Assembly: GCA_002352055.1 (NCBI GenBank)
Contig: DEHS01000029.1
Location: forward strand, 52,425 to 58,249
Direction of reading: 5' to 3'
Origin: Legionellaceae bacterium UBA2794
GTDB lineage: Bacteria; Pseudomonadota; Gammaproteobacteria; Legionellales; Legionellaceae
Length of the DNA stretch: 5,825 bases
Below, one piece after another: positions 1-4,442 of this stretch (within the stretch, counting starts at the first letter, position 1; every line of letters starts with the position of its first letter). The position numbers and the translations under genes are program-made. The notes beneath the pieces were generated by a model. The model was not told the DNA's origin. It saw only the letters and a program-made list of their open reading frames with translations, and ran no database searches.

Positions 1-468
1 ACAGAAGAGTGGAATGCTTTAAATAAAAAAATTAACACAGTTCAATCAGAGTTAAATTTTGCGGAAATAGAGAAGGCAAGAAATAAAATCGTCGCCATTG
101 CCGAAATTCGTTATGAGATTGAAGATTATCTTTTGGCTTTAGAAGGGGCAAAGGGTCTGAATGATAAGTTGTTAATTTCGCGAATGGGTGTGATAAGTAA
201 TTTGGCCCTAAAGTTGAGTATGGAAACGGAATTCACCGATGAGGTTAAAATGGCTATAGACTCCGCTGTAGAGTCTGTCTGTAAAATGCAACCTGCTCCA
301 TTTGAAAAAAGGTTTCTCAAGTTTTTATCTCCAAGTGCTTATACCGAAGCAGTGGCAAATCTATGGACTTTTAGTGCTCAGTTAGGGATAACGTTCTTTA
401 ATTACCTGCAATTTAGTACGCCAAAATTGCAATCAGAATCGGGCACTCATCTGCTGACCCGTGTGTAA
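1..468 (+). CDS. 3'-terminal part of an unrecognised, partly coiled-coil protein
   Basis: The frame is open from base 1 to the TAA at 466-468, giving 155 residues with the N-terminus outside the window. I do not recognise the family. Residues 1-45 as numbered here are charged and heptad-like (for example NKKINTVQSELNFAEIEKAR) and are probably coiled coil or long helix. The middle is also mostly helical in character. Residues 114-138 are aromatic and hydrophobic (LWTFSAQLGITFFNYLQF) and could pack in a helix bundle or touch a membrane. The last 17 residues are short and polar, rich in Ser and Thr, ending HLLTRV. In Legionella such tails can carry a Dot/Icm secretion signal, but there is no clear glutamate block, so this is weak. 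As I recall, L. pneumophila has the Vps9-like Rab-GEF Lpg0393 near this cluster. I see no Vps9 motif here and cannot make that assignment. The 3' end overlaps the convergent ogt by 22 bp. Confidence 0.72.
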   Translation, partial: TEEWNALNKKINTVQSELNFAEIEKARNKIVAIAEIRYEIEDYLLALEGAKGLNDKLLISRMGVISNLALKLSMETEFTDEVKMAIDSAVESVCKMQPAPFEKRFLKFLSPSAYTEAVANLWTFSAQLGITFFNYLQFSTPKLQSESGTHLLTRV

Positions 469-920
469 TTTTCATGAGCCAATAGTGCTTCTTTATAGGG
501 TACTGCGGCCTTATCTCCCATATACCCACCTAAACTGGATTGGCCAACTACTCGATGACAAGGTATAAATAAAGCAATAGGATTGCGTTTACATGCTTGC
601 CCTACAGCTCTTGGCCCACTTTGGAGCGAAGCAGCAAGATCACCATAACTACACGGTAAACCGGGAGGTATTAGTAATAATGCCTGCCAAACTTTTGATT
701 GATAGGGAGTACCACACGGTTGTAATGGTAATTGAAATTGATGCTGTGGGTTTGAAATATAGGCATCTAATTCAGAAACAATCTGTTTGCTGAGAGGGTG
801 TTGCGCTATTGATTTCGTTTCATGTGTAAACAGAGAATTTAAAATGAACTGCTCGTTATGCACCACTTTTAAACTACCCCATGGGGTAGTAAAGACAGAT
901 TCAACGAGCAGGGAATTCAA
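447..920 (-). CDS. ogt: methylated-DNA--protein-cysteine S-methyltransferase (Ogt/AGT family)
   Basis: This 157-residue suicide repair enzyme transfers the alkyl group from O6-alkylguanine (and O4-alkylthymine) in DNA to its own cysteine. The C-terminal domain is complete. GTPYQSKVWQALLLIPPG (residues 70-87) leads into the helix-turn-helix (SYGDLAASLQSGPRAVGQAC), whose Arg104 in RAVG matches the arginine finger of human AGT. Asn113 lies in KRNP, and the active-site IPCHRVVG gives Cys121 and His122. Glu150 in LLAHE completes the Cys-His-Glu network. The N-terminal domain is short and divergent, as is usual. The start is TTG at 918-920: an in-frame stop lies only 18 nt upstream and no ATG occurs before the catalytic domain. 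TTG comes 2 nt after the rplS stop, with no clear Shine-Dalgarno, so translation is probably coupled to rplS. Being last in a ribosomal protein operon is unusual for ogt. An 18-bp palindrome covers codons 11-16. The 3' end overlaps the convergent gene at 1-468. Confidence 0.95.
   Translation of the reverse strand: MNSLLVESVFTTPWGSLKVVHNEQFILNSLFTHETKSIAQHPLSKQIVSELDAYISNPQHQFQLPLQPCGTPYQSKVWQALLLIPPGLPCSYGDLAASLQSGPRAVGQACKRNPIALFIPCHRVVGQSSLGGYMGDKAAVPYKEALLAHENYTRVSR
873..890. repeat. perfect 18-bp palindrome inside the start of ogt
   Basis: ACTACCCCATGGGGTAGT is fully self-complementary with no spacer, centred at 881/882. On the minus strand it fills ogt codons 11-16 exactly (TTPWGS). In RNA it would fold as a 7-bp GC-rich stem with a CATG loop, 33 nt after the rplS stop, followed by TTTAAAA. 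That makes it a possible weak terminator, attenuator or mRNA 3'-end barrier. The palindrome is a direct observation; its function is inference. Confidence 0.6.
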
Positions 921-922
921 AA

Positions 923-1288
923 TTAATCGCTTTTCTTACCAACTAATTTTTCTTTGATACGTGCAGCACGACCGGCCAGATTTCTTAGATAATATAATTT
1001 GGCACGACGAACATCACCACGACGTTTCACAGTAATACTGTCAACGATGGGGCTGTATGTTTGGAATACCCGCTCAACACCTACGTTGTGAGAAATTTTA
1101 CGCACAGTAAAAGCAGAGTTTAAACCACGATTACGTTTTGCAATGACAACGCCTTCAAAAGCCTGGAGACGCTCGCGTGTGCCTTCAATTACTTTTACTT
1201 GAACTAAAACGGTGTCACCTGGATTAAAATCAGGAATTTCCTTACCTTGCATTTGCTCGGCATTTAATTGATCAATAATATTAGTCAT
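923..1288 (-). CDS. rplS: 50S ribosomal protein L19
   Basis: L19 sits at the interface of the 30S and 50S subunits and contributes to an intersubunit bridge. The 121-residue product is slightly longer than the usual roughly 115. It shows the family core in order: DFNPGDTVLVQVKVIEGTRE (residues 20-39), RLQAFEGVVIAKRNRGLNSA (40-59), FTVRKIS, then VGVERVF (69-75), followed by SPIVDSITVKRRGDVRRAKL and LYYLRNLAGRAARIKEK. Where many homologues read GEGVERVF, this one reads NVGVERVF, a minor change. The ATG at 1286-1288 is supported by a strong GAGGAG Shine-Dalgarno with a 6-nt spacer. The 26-nt gap from trmD and this strong ribosome-binding site would allow L19 to be made at a much higher rate than TrmD, as is known for the E. 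coli operon. ogt follows after 2 nt. Confidence 0.99.
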   Translation of the reverse strand: MTNIIDQLNAEQMQGKEIPDFNPGDTVLVQVKVIEGTRERLQAFEGVVIAKRNRGLNSAFTVRKISHNVGVERVFQTYSPIVDSITVKRRGDVRRAKLYYLRNLAGRAARIKEKLVGKKSD

Positions 1289-1294
1289 GGACTA

Positions 1295-1300
1295 CTCCTC
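1295..1300 (-). promoter_or_regulatory. strong Shine-Dalgarno for rplS
   Basis: GAGGAG on the minus strand lies 6 nt before the rplS ATG. It is the best ribosome-binding site in the operon and contrasts with the poor sites before rimM, trmD and ogt, matching the expected high demand for L19. Confidence 0.85.
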
Positions 1301-1314
1301 AAATTGGTTTATCC

Positions 1315-2064
1315 TCAACAGGAATCACCGTGTTCGCATTTAAACGCGACAAGCAATTGCTTGTCTGTGTCACTTAATTTCATTTTTTCCAGTAAATCCG
1401 GACGTTTAAGCCAGGTTTTACCGAGAGATTGCTTTCTGCGCCATTGTTCAATATCCCGATGATTACCACCCAGTAAAACAGGGGGTACTGCCAGCCCGTT
1501 AATTTCCGCGGGTCGGGTGTAATGAGGACAATCGAGCAAACCATTCATAAATGAGTCTTGCTCTGCTGAACCAAGATGCCCAAGACTTCCTGGTATCAAA
1601 CGTATAATCGCATCAATAAAAACCATGGCAGCCATCTCGCCACCACTTAAAACAAAATCCCCAAGCGACCATTCTTCATCAACATGATGACTAATGATGC
1701 GCTCATCAATTCCTTCATATCGCCCTGCAATAAACAGCAAGGGCTGCTTATCATGTGCTACCTGATTGAGATGCTGTTGGCGAATTACTTTACCTTGTGG
1801 GCTCAGATAAATCGTTTTACAGTGCTCCGGCATCTGACTACGAGCATGCGTTAGTGCTGCATGCAATGGTTCATACATCATGACCATTCCTGGACCACCA
1901 CCATAGGGTTTATCATCAACTTGCCTATAGGGTCTGGATGCCCAGTCTCGTGGATTCCAGTACTCAATTTTAGCCAAACCTTGCTCAATGGCTCGGCCGG
2001 TTATGCCATAATTCAGGCTTTGCATCATCTCAGGTATTAAACTGATAACCCCAAAATGCAGCAC
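1315..2064 (-). CDS. trmD: tRNA (guanine37-N1)-methyltransferase
   Basis: TrmD is a trefoil-knot (SPOUT) enzyme that uses S-adenosylmethionine to make m1G37 next to the anticodon, preventing +1 frameshifting at proline and other codons. It works as a dimer. At 249 residues it has the normal length. Visible motifs are VISLIPEMM (6-14), VDDKPYGGGPGMVM (49-62), YLSPQG (86-91), GRYEGIDER (114-122) and SLGDFVLSGGE (133-143) of the knot. These are followed by Arg155 in IIRLIPG, Asp170 in SAEQDSF (matching the catalytic Asp169 of E. coli) and DCPHYTRP (178-185). The C-terminal domain ends with QSLGKTWLKRPDLL. The start is GTG at 2062-2064, immediately after the rimM TAA. That stop is in the same frame, so no longer start is possible. 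No good Shine-Dalgarno is seen, and coupling to rimM termination is likely. An 18-bp palindrome covers codons 234-239. Confidence 0.99.
   Translation of the reverse strand: MLHFGVISLIPEMMQSLNYGITGRAIEQGLAKIEYWNPRDWASRPYRQVDDKPYGGGPGMVMMYEPLHAALTHARSQMPEHCKTIYLSPQGKVIRQQHLNQVAHDKQPLLFIAGRYEGIDERIISHHVDEEWSLGDFVLSGGEMAAMVFIDAIIRLIPGSLGHLGSAEQDSFMNGLLDCPHYTRPAEINGLAVPPVLLGGNHRDIEQWRRKQSLGKTWLKRPDLLEKMKLSDTDKQLLVAFKCEHGDSC
1348..1365. repeat. perfect 18-bp palindrome near the 3' end of trmD
   Basis: GACAAGCAATTGCTTGTC is fully self-complementary, centred at 1356/1357, and on the minus strand occupies trmD codons 234-239 exactly (DKQLLV). In RNA it can fold as a 7-bp stem with an AATT loop, about 60 nt before the rplS ATG. 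The sequence is unrelated to the palindrome at 873-890, and together they frame rplS. A role in mRNA processing or stability is inference only. Confidence 0.6.
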
Positions 2065-2574
2065 TTAAAAATCCAAATCCCAATCAACGGTAATGATTCG
2101 TTCACTATCATTAATATTCAGTATAAATTGATCGGGCAAATAAGGGATCAGATATCGCTTTTCACCTTCCACTACTAATACATCATTAGCGCCCGTGGGC
2201 ATTACTTCGGTAACTTGACCAAAAACGTCACCTTTTTCATTCACAACCTGCATGCCTATAAGCTGATGCCAGTAATATTCACCTGGCTCTAATTGTGCCA
2301 GCTGTTCTTTGTTGACAGCAATTTCAATGTTAGTCAGACGACTTGCCAGTTCGCGCTCAGGGTATCCATCAATTTGCGCCACAATTGCTTTATTATGTAT
2401 TTCTACACATAAGGCTTTGACTGGTTGCCATTGATTATTTATAAAAGCGTGCCAGTCTGTATAGCGCAGAATATTATCGCGGGGTTCTGTAAATGAATGA
2501 ACCGTTACAAATCCTTTGATACCATGTGGTCGACCAAAGCGGCCGATGACAACCCAATTCGCCTGATTATTCAC
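2065..2574 (-). CDS. rimM: 16S rRNA processing / 30S maturation factor RimM
   Basis: RimM binds ribosomal protein S19 and helps mature the head of the 30S subunit. The 169-residue product has both family domains. The N-terminal RimM domain begins with VVIGRFGRPHGIKGFVTV (8-25). A PRC-barrel domain is marked by PGEYYWHQLIGMQV (97-110), PTGANDVLVV (126-135) and LIPYLPDQFILNIN (142-155), and the protein closes with the typical VDWDLDF tail. The start is GTG at 2572-2574, 4 nt after rpsP. No Shine-Dalgarno lies at usable distance; the nearest purine run (AAAGG) is about 17 nt away. Translation therefore probably depends on ribosomes finishing rpsP, which would keep RimM well below S16. The TAA stop abuts the trmD GTG in the same frame. 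Confidence 0.98.
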   Translation of the reverse strand: MNNQANWVVIGRFGRPHGIKGFVTVHSFTEPRDNILRYTDWHAFINNQWQPVKALCVEIHNKAIVAQIDGYPERELASRLTNIEIAVNKEQLAQLEPGEYYWHQLIGMQVVNEKGDVFGQVTEVMPTGANDVLVVEGEKRYLIPYLPDQFILNINDSERIITVDWDLDF

Positions 2575-2578
2575 GTTA

Positions 2579-2833
2579 TTATGCAGCTGTACCTTTAGTG
2601 TATTCTTTAACTAATGCACTAACACGGTCAGATAATTGCGCGCCTACACTTTGCCAATAGTTTAGTTTTTCAACTTCGACATGAAGACGAACTTCTTGAC
2701 CACGCGCTACAGGGTTAAAATAACCAATACGTTCAATGGAACTACCATCGCGACGCTTGCGGCTGTCAGTTACAACCAAATGATAAAAAGGACGCTTTTT
2801 AGCGCCGCCTCTTGATAAACGTATAACGACCAT
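2579..2833 (-). CDS. rpsP: 30S ribosomal protein S16
   Basis: S16 binds 16S rRNA early in assembly of the 30S subunit. The 84-residue length is normal. The N-terminus MVVIRLSRGGAKKRPFYHLV, then VTDSRKRRDG and IERIGYFNPVA, is diagnostic, followed by LNYWQSVGAQLSDRVSALVKEY. The ATG at 2831-2833 has a good AGAGGA Shine-Dalgarno at 5 nt. It is the first gene of the rpsP-rimM-trmD-rplS-ogt unit, behind the promoter at 2875-2903. The gene ends in tandem in-frame stops TAA TAA (2576-2581), the second of which lies in the 4-nt gap before rimM. Double stops are common on highly expressed genes. Confidence 0.99.
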   Translation of the reverse strand: MVVIRLSRGGAKKRPFYHLVVTDSRKRRDGSSIERIGYFNPVARGQEVRLHVEVEKLNYWQSVGAQLSDRVSALVKEYTKGTAA

Positions 2834-2838
2834 TGTTT

Positions 2839-2844
2839 TCCTCT
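2839..2844 (-). promoter_or_regulatory. Shine-Dalgarno for rpsP
   Basis: AGAGGA on the minus strand, 5 nt before the rpsP ATG, fixes the start of S16. Confidence 0.8.
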
Positions 2845-2874
2845 ACTTAGAGTGGTTACATAAAAATGCCGTGT

Positions 2875-2903
2875 ATTGTACGAAAATTAACTCGACATGT
2901 GAA
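2875..2903 (-). promoter_or_regulatory. sigma70-type promoter of the rpsP operon
   Basis: On the minus strand TTCACA (-35, 2898-2903, 5 of 6 consensus) and TACAAT (-10, 2875-2880, 5 of 6) are separated by exactly 17 nt. Transcription would start near 2868, leaving a leader of about 35 nt before rpsP. This fits a strong constitutive promoter for a ribosomal protein operon and makes rpsP largely independent of ffh transcription. Confidence 0.75.
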
Positions 2904-2904
2904 G

Positions 2905-2920
2905 TAATTCTTGCGAATTA
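2905..2920. repeat. 16-nt inverted repeat at the ffh stop codon
   Basis: TAATTC-TTGC-GAATTA is a perfect 6-bp inverted repeat with a 4-nt loop. On the minus strand it begins at the ffh TAA and would form a small hairpin with a GCAA (GNRA-type) loop. It is AT-rich and not followed by a T-run, so it is not a convincing intrinsic terminator. It sits just upstream of the rpsP -35 box. Confidence 0.35.
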
Positions 2921-4294
2921 TTTTAAATCATCTGGAAACATACCTTTGAGTCCAGCCATACCGCCAATTCCTCGCATCATTTTTTGCATTCCGCCAGGTT
3001 TGGTAAACTTTTTCATCATTTTTTGCATTTGCTCAAATTGCTTTAATAAACGATTTACATCCTGAATTTGAGTTCCGGATCCCTGTGCAATACGTTTTTT
3101 TCTGGAGCCGACAATTATTTTGGGTACGCGCCGTTCTCTCGGTGTCATTGAATTTATGATAGCTACAGTTTGTGCCATTGCTTTATCATTAACTTGTTGC
3201 ATCGCCTGTTGCGGCATTTGACTAATACCAGGAAGTTTACTCATCATTCCTGCAATGCCGCCCATGTTATTCATTTGTAATAATTGTTGTTTGAAGTCTT
3301 CTAAATCAAATCCTTTGCCTTTTTTTAGTTTTTTTGCCAGTTTTTCACTGGTTTCTTTATCGGCCTTACGTTCTACTTCTTCAATTAGGGTAAGAATATC
3401 GCCCATCCCTAATATGCGAGAGGCGATACGCTCGGGGTGGAATGGCTCTAAAGCCTCTACTTTCTCACCACTACCGATAAATTTGATTGGTTGCCCGGTA
3501 ATCTGTCTCACTGATAAAGCAGCACCGCCTCGCGCGTCACCATCAGTCTTAGTAAGAATGACACCCGTTAATGGCAGAGTTTCATGAAATGCCTTTGCAG
3601 TATTCGCCGCATCCTGCCCAGTCATGCTGTCGACTACAAATAGGGTTTCAATCGGTTTAACCGCCTGATGCAAGGCTTTGATTTCTCCCATCATGTCGGA
3701 ATCAATATGCATACGGCCTGCAGTATCGATAATTAATACATCCATATATTGCTTTTTAGCGCTATCCAAAGCTTTTTGGGCAATAACTATAGGTTGCTCG
3801 TCTGCTGCGGATGGAAAAAAGGTCACACCAACCTGGTCTGCTAACACTTTTAATTGCTCAATTGCCGCAGGACGATAAACGTCCACACTGACCAGCATGA
3901 CCTTCTTGTTTTCAGTTTCCTTGAGATATCGCGCAAGTTTTGCAGTACTCGTAGTCTTACCTGAGCCTTGTAACCCGGCCATTAAAAATACGGCAGGGGG
4001 TTGCGTTTTAAAATCCAGGGCTGCACGTTCATCGCCCATCACATGAATTAATTCATCATGGACAGTTTTGATAAAGGCTTGATCCGGATTAAGGCTGGTT
4101 AAAACTTCCTGGCCTAAAGATTTTTGTTTTACCTGCTCAATAAATTCTTTAATAACAGGAAGAGCAACATCGGCTTCAATTAATGAAAGTCGAACTTCAC
4201 GCAGTGCCTGCTGGATATTATCTTCTGTTAAGCGACCTTGTCCTCGCAAATTTTTAAAGGTGCGGGTCAAACGCTCGGTTAAATTATCAAACAT
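2918..4294 (-). CDS. ffh: signal recognition particle protein (SRP54 homologue)
   Basis: Ffh is the GTPase that, with 4.5S RNA, recognises signal sequences of nascent inner-membrane proteins and docks with FtsY. The 458-residue product has all three domains. The N domain (about 1-88) has the LIEADVALPV motif (38-47), the local form of ALLEADV. The G domain (about 89-295) has the P-loop GLQGSGKTT (107-115), DVYRPAA (138-144), DTAGR (190-194), TKTDGDARGG (248-257) and GSGEK near 274-278. The M domain (about 296-458) starts GMGDILTLIEEVE, carries the RNA-binding SRKKRIAQGSG (397-407) and ends in a methionine- and glycine-rich tail for signal-peptide binding. The ATG at 4292-4294 has only a weak upstream GGG. 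An 84-nt gap with its own promoter separates it from rpsP, and the divergent papain-like/ankyrin gene lies upstream. Confidence 0.99.
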   Translation of the reverse strand: MFDNLTERLTRTFKNLRGQGRLTEDNIQQALREVRLSLIEADVALPVIKEFIEQVKQKSLGQEVLTSLNPDQAFIKTVHDELIHVMGDERAALDFKTQPPAVFLMAGLQGSGKTTSTAKLARYLKETENKKVMLVSVDVYRPAAIEQLKVLADQVGVTFFPSAADEQPIVIAQKALDSAKKQYMDVLIIDTAGRMHIDSDMMGEIKALHQAVKPIETLFVVDSMTGQDAANTAKAFHETLPLTGVILTKTDGDARGGAALSVRQITGQPIKFIGSGEKVEALEPFHPERIASRILGMGDILTLIEEVERKADKETSEKLAKKLKKGKGFDLEDFKQQLLQMNNMGGIAGMMSKLPGISQMPQQAMQQVNDKAMAQTVAIINSMTPRERRVPKIIVGSRKKRIAQGSGTQIQDVNRLLKQFEQMQKMMKKFTKPGGMQKMMRGIGGMAGLKGMFPDDLK

Positions 4295-4318
4295 TGAGAT
4301 TACCCGAAAAAAACAGTT

Positions 4319-4348
4319 ACTATATCACATAGAGATTAGAGTTTGCCA
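4319..4348 (-). promoter_or_regulatory. probable extended -10 promoter of ffh
   Basis: On the minus strand TATAGT (4319-4324, 5 of 6 matches to TATAAT) is preceded by TGA (4325-4327), which gives the extended -10 TGn element. A weak -35 TGGCAA lies at 4343-4348 with an 18-nt spacer. The start site would be near 4312, with a short leader of about 18 nt before the ffh ATG. Confidence 0.5.
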
Positions 4349-4350
4349 CT

Positions 4351-4380
4351 TTGATTGCTGTCCTAATCAATAGGATTGAT
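4351..4380. repeat. overlapping inverted repeats in the divergent ffh / ankyrin intergenic region
   Basis: Three inverted repeats share the central AATCAAT. They are TTGATT-N8-AATCAA (4351-4370), TCCTA-ATCAA-TAGGA (4361-4375) and ATCAAT-AGG-ATTGAT (4366-4380). They lie between the ffh promoter and the leader of the plus-strand gene, where a regulator could affect both. I recognise no known operator. The 148-bp region 4295-4442 otherwise holds only the ffh promoter and the ankyrin-gene leader, and I found no convincing -35/-10 pair for the plus-strand gene. Confidence 0.35.
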
Positions 4381-4382
4381 GG

Positions 4383-4436
4383 AAGCCTTATGTTACCTTA
4401 AAGAGTTAATAACTGCTATTAGGGATATTAAGGCTT
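4383..4436 (+). promoter_or_regulatory. possible leader hairpin covering the Shine-Dalgarno of the ankyrin gene
   Basis: AAGCCTTA (4383-4390) and TAAGGCTT (4429-4436) are perfect 8-nt complements 38 nt apart. The right arm contains AAGG (4430-4433), the only Shine-Dalgarno candidate for the ATG at 4443, with a 9-nt spacer. If transcription starts upstream of 4383 this stem would hide the ribosome-binding site. The loop holds a second palindrome, AGTTA-A-TAACT (4404-4414). Arms of this size at this distance occur by chance several times in a window this long, so only the position makes it notable. Confidence 0.3.
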
Positions 4437-4442
4437 ACTCAA

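Noticed and set aside
126..320. Minus-strand 64-codon frame at the left edge
   Set aside because: Opposite the longer plus-strand frame that runs from base 1 to 468; no ribosome-binding site or recognisable content.
438..463. Possible bidirectional terminator with CGGG/CCCG arms at the convergent overlap
   Set aside because: The stem is only 4 bp with a large loop and a bulge, and it lacks a proper T-run on the minus strand.
593..793. Plus-strand frame opposite ogt
   Set aside because: Antisense to a clearly recognised gene; the protein resembles nothing and no start signal is visible. The same holds for the frames opposite rplS/trmD (1268-1462), rpsP/ffh (2871-3065) and ffh (3255-3587, 3678-3878).
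2784..2801. TAAAAAG/CTTTTTA hairpin inside rpsP
   Set aside because: It comes from lysine and phenylalanine codons in the conserved S16 N-terminus, is AT-rich, and occurs at chance frequency.
4043..4056. 14-bp perfect palindrome ATGAATTAATTCAT inside ffh
   Set aside because: AT-rich, and roughly 0.4 such palindromes are expected by chance in a window this size; it lies in an ordinary part of the N domain.
4391..4442. PmrA- or CpxR-type box upstream of the ankyrin gene
   Set aside because: CTTAA and TTAAT elements occur, but the spacing does not match the tandem repeat pattern I know for these regulators.
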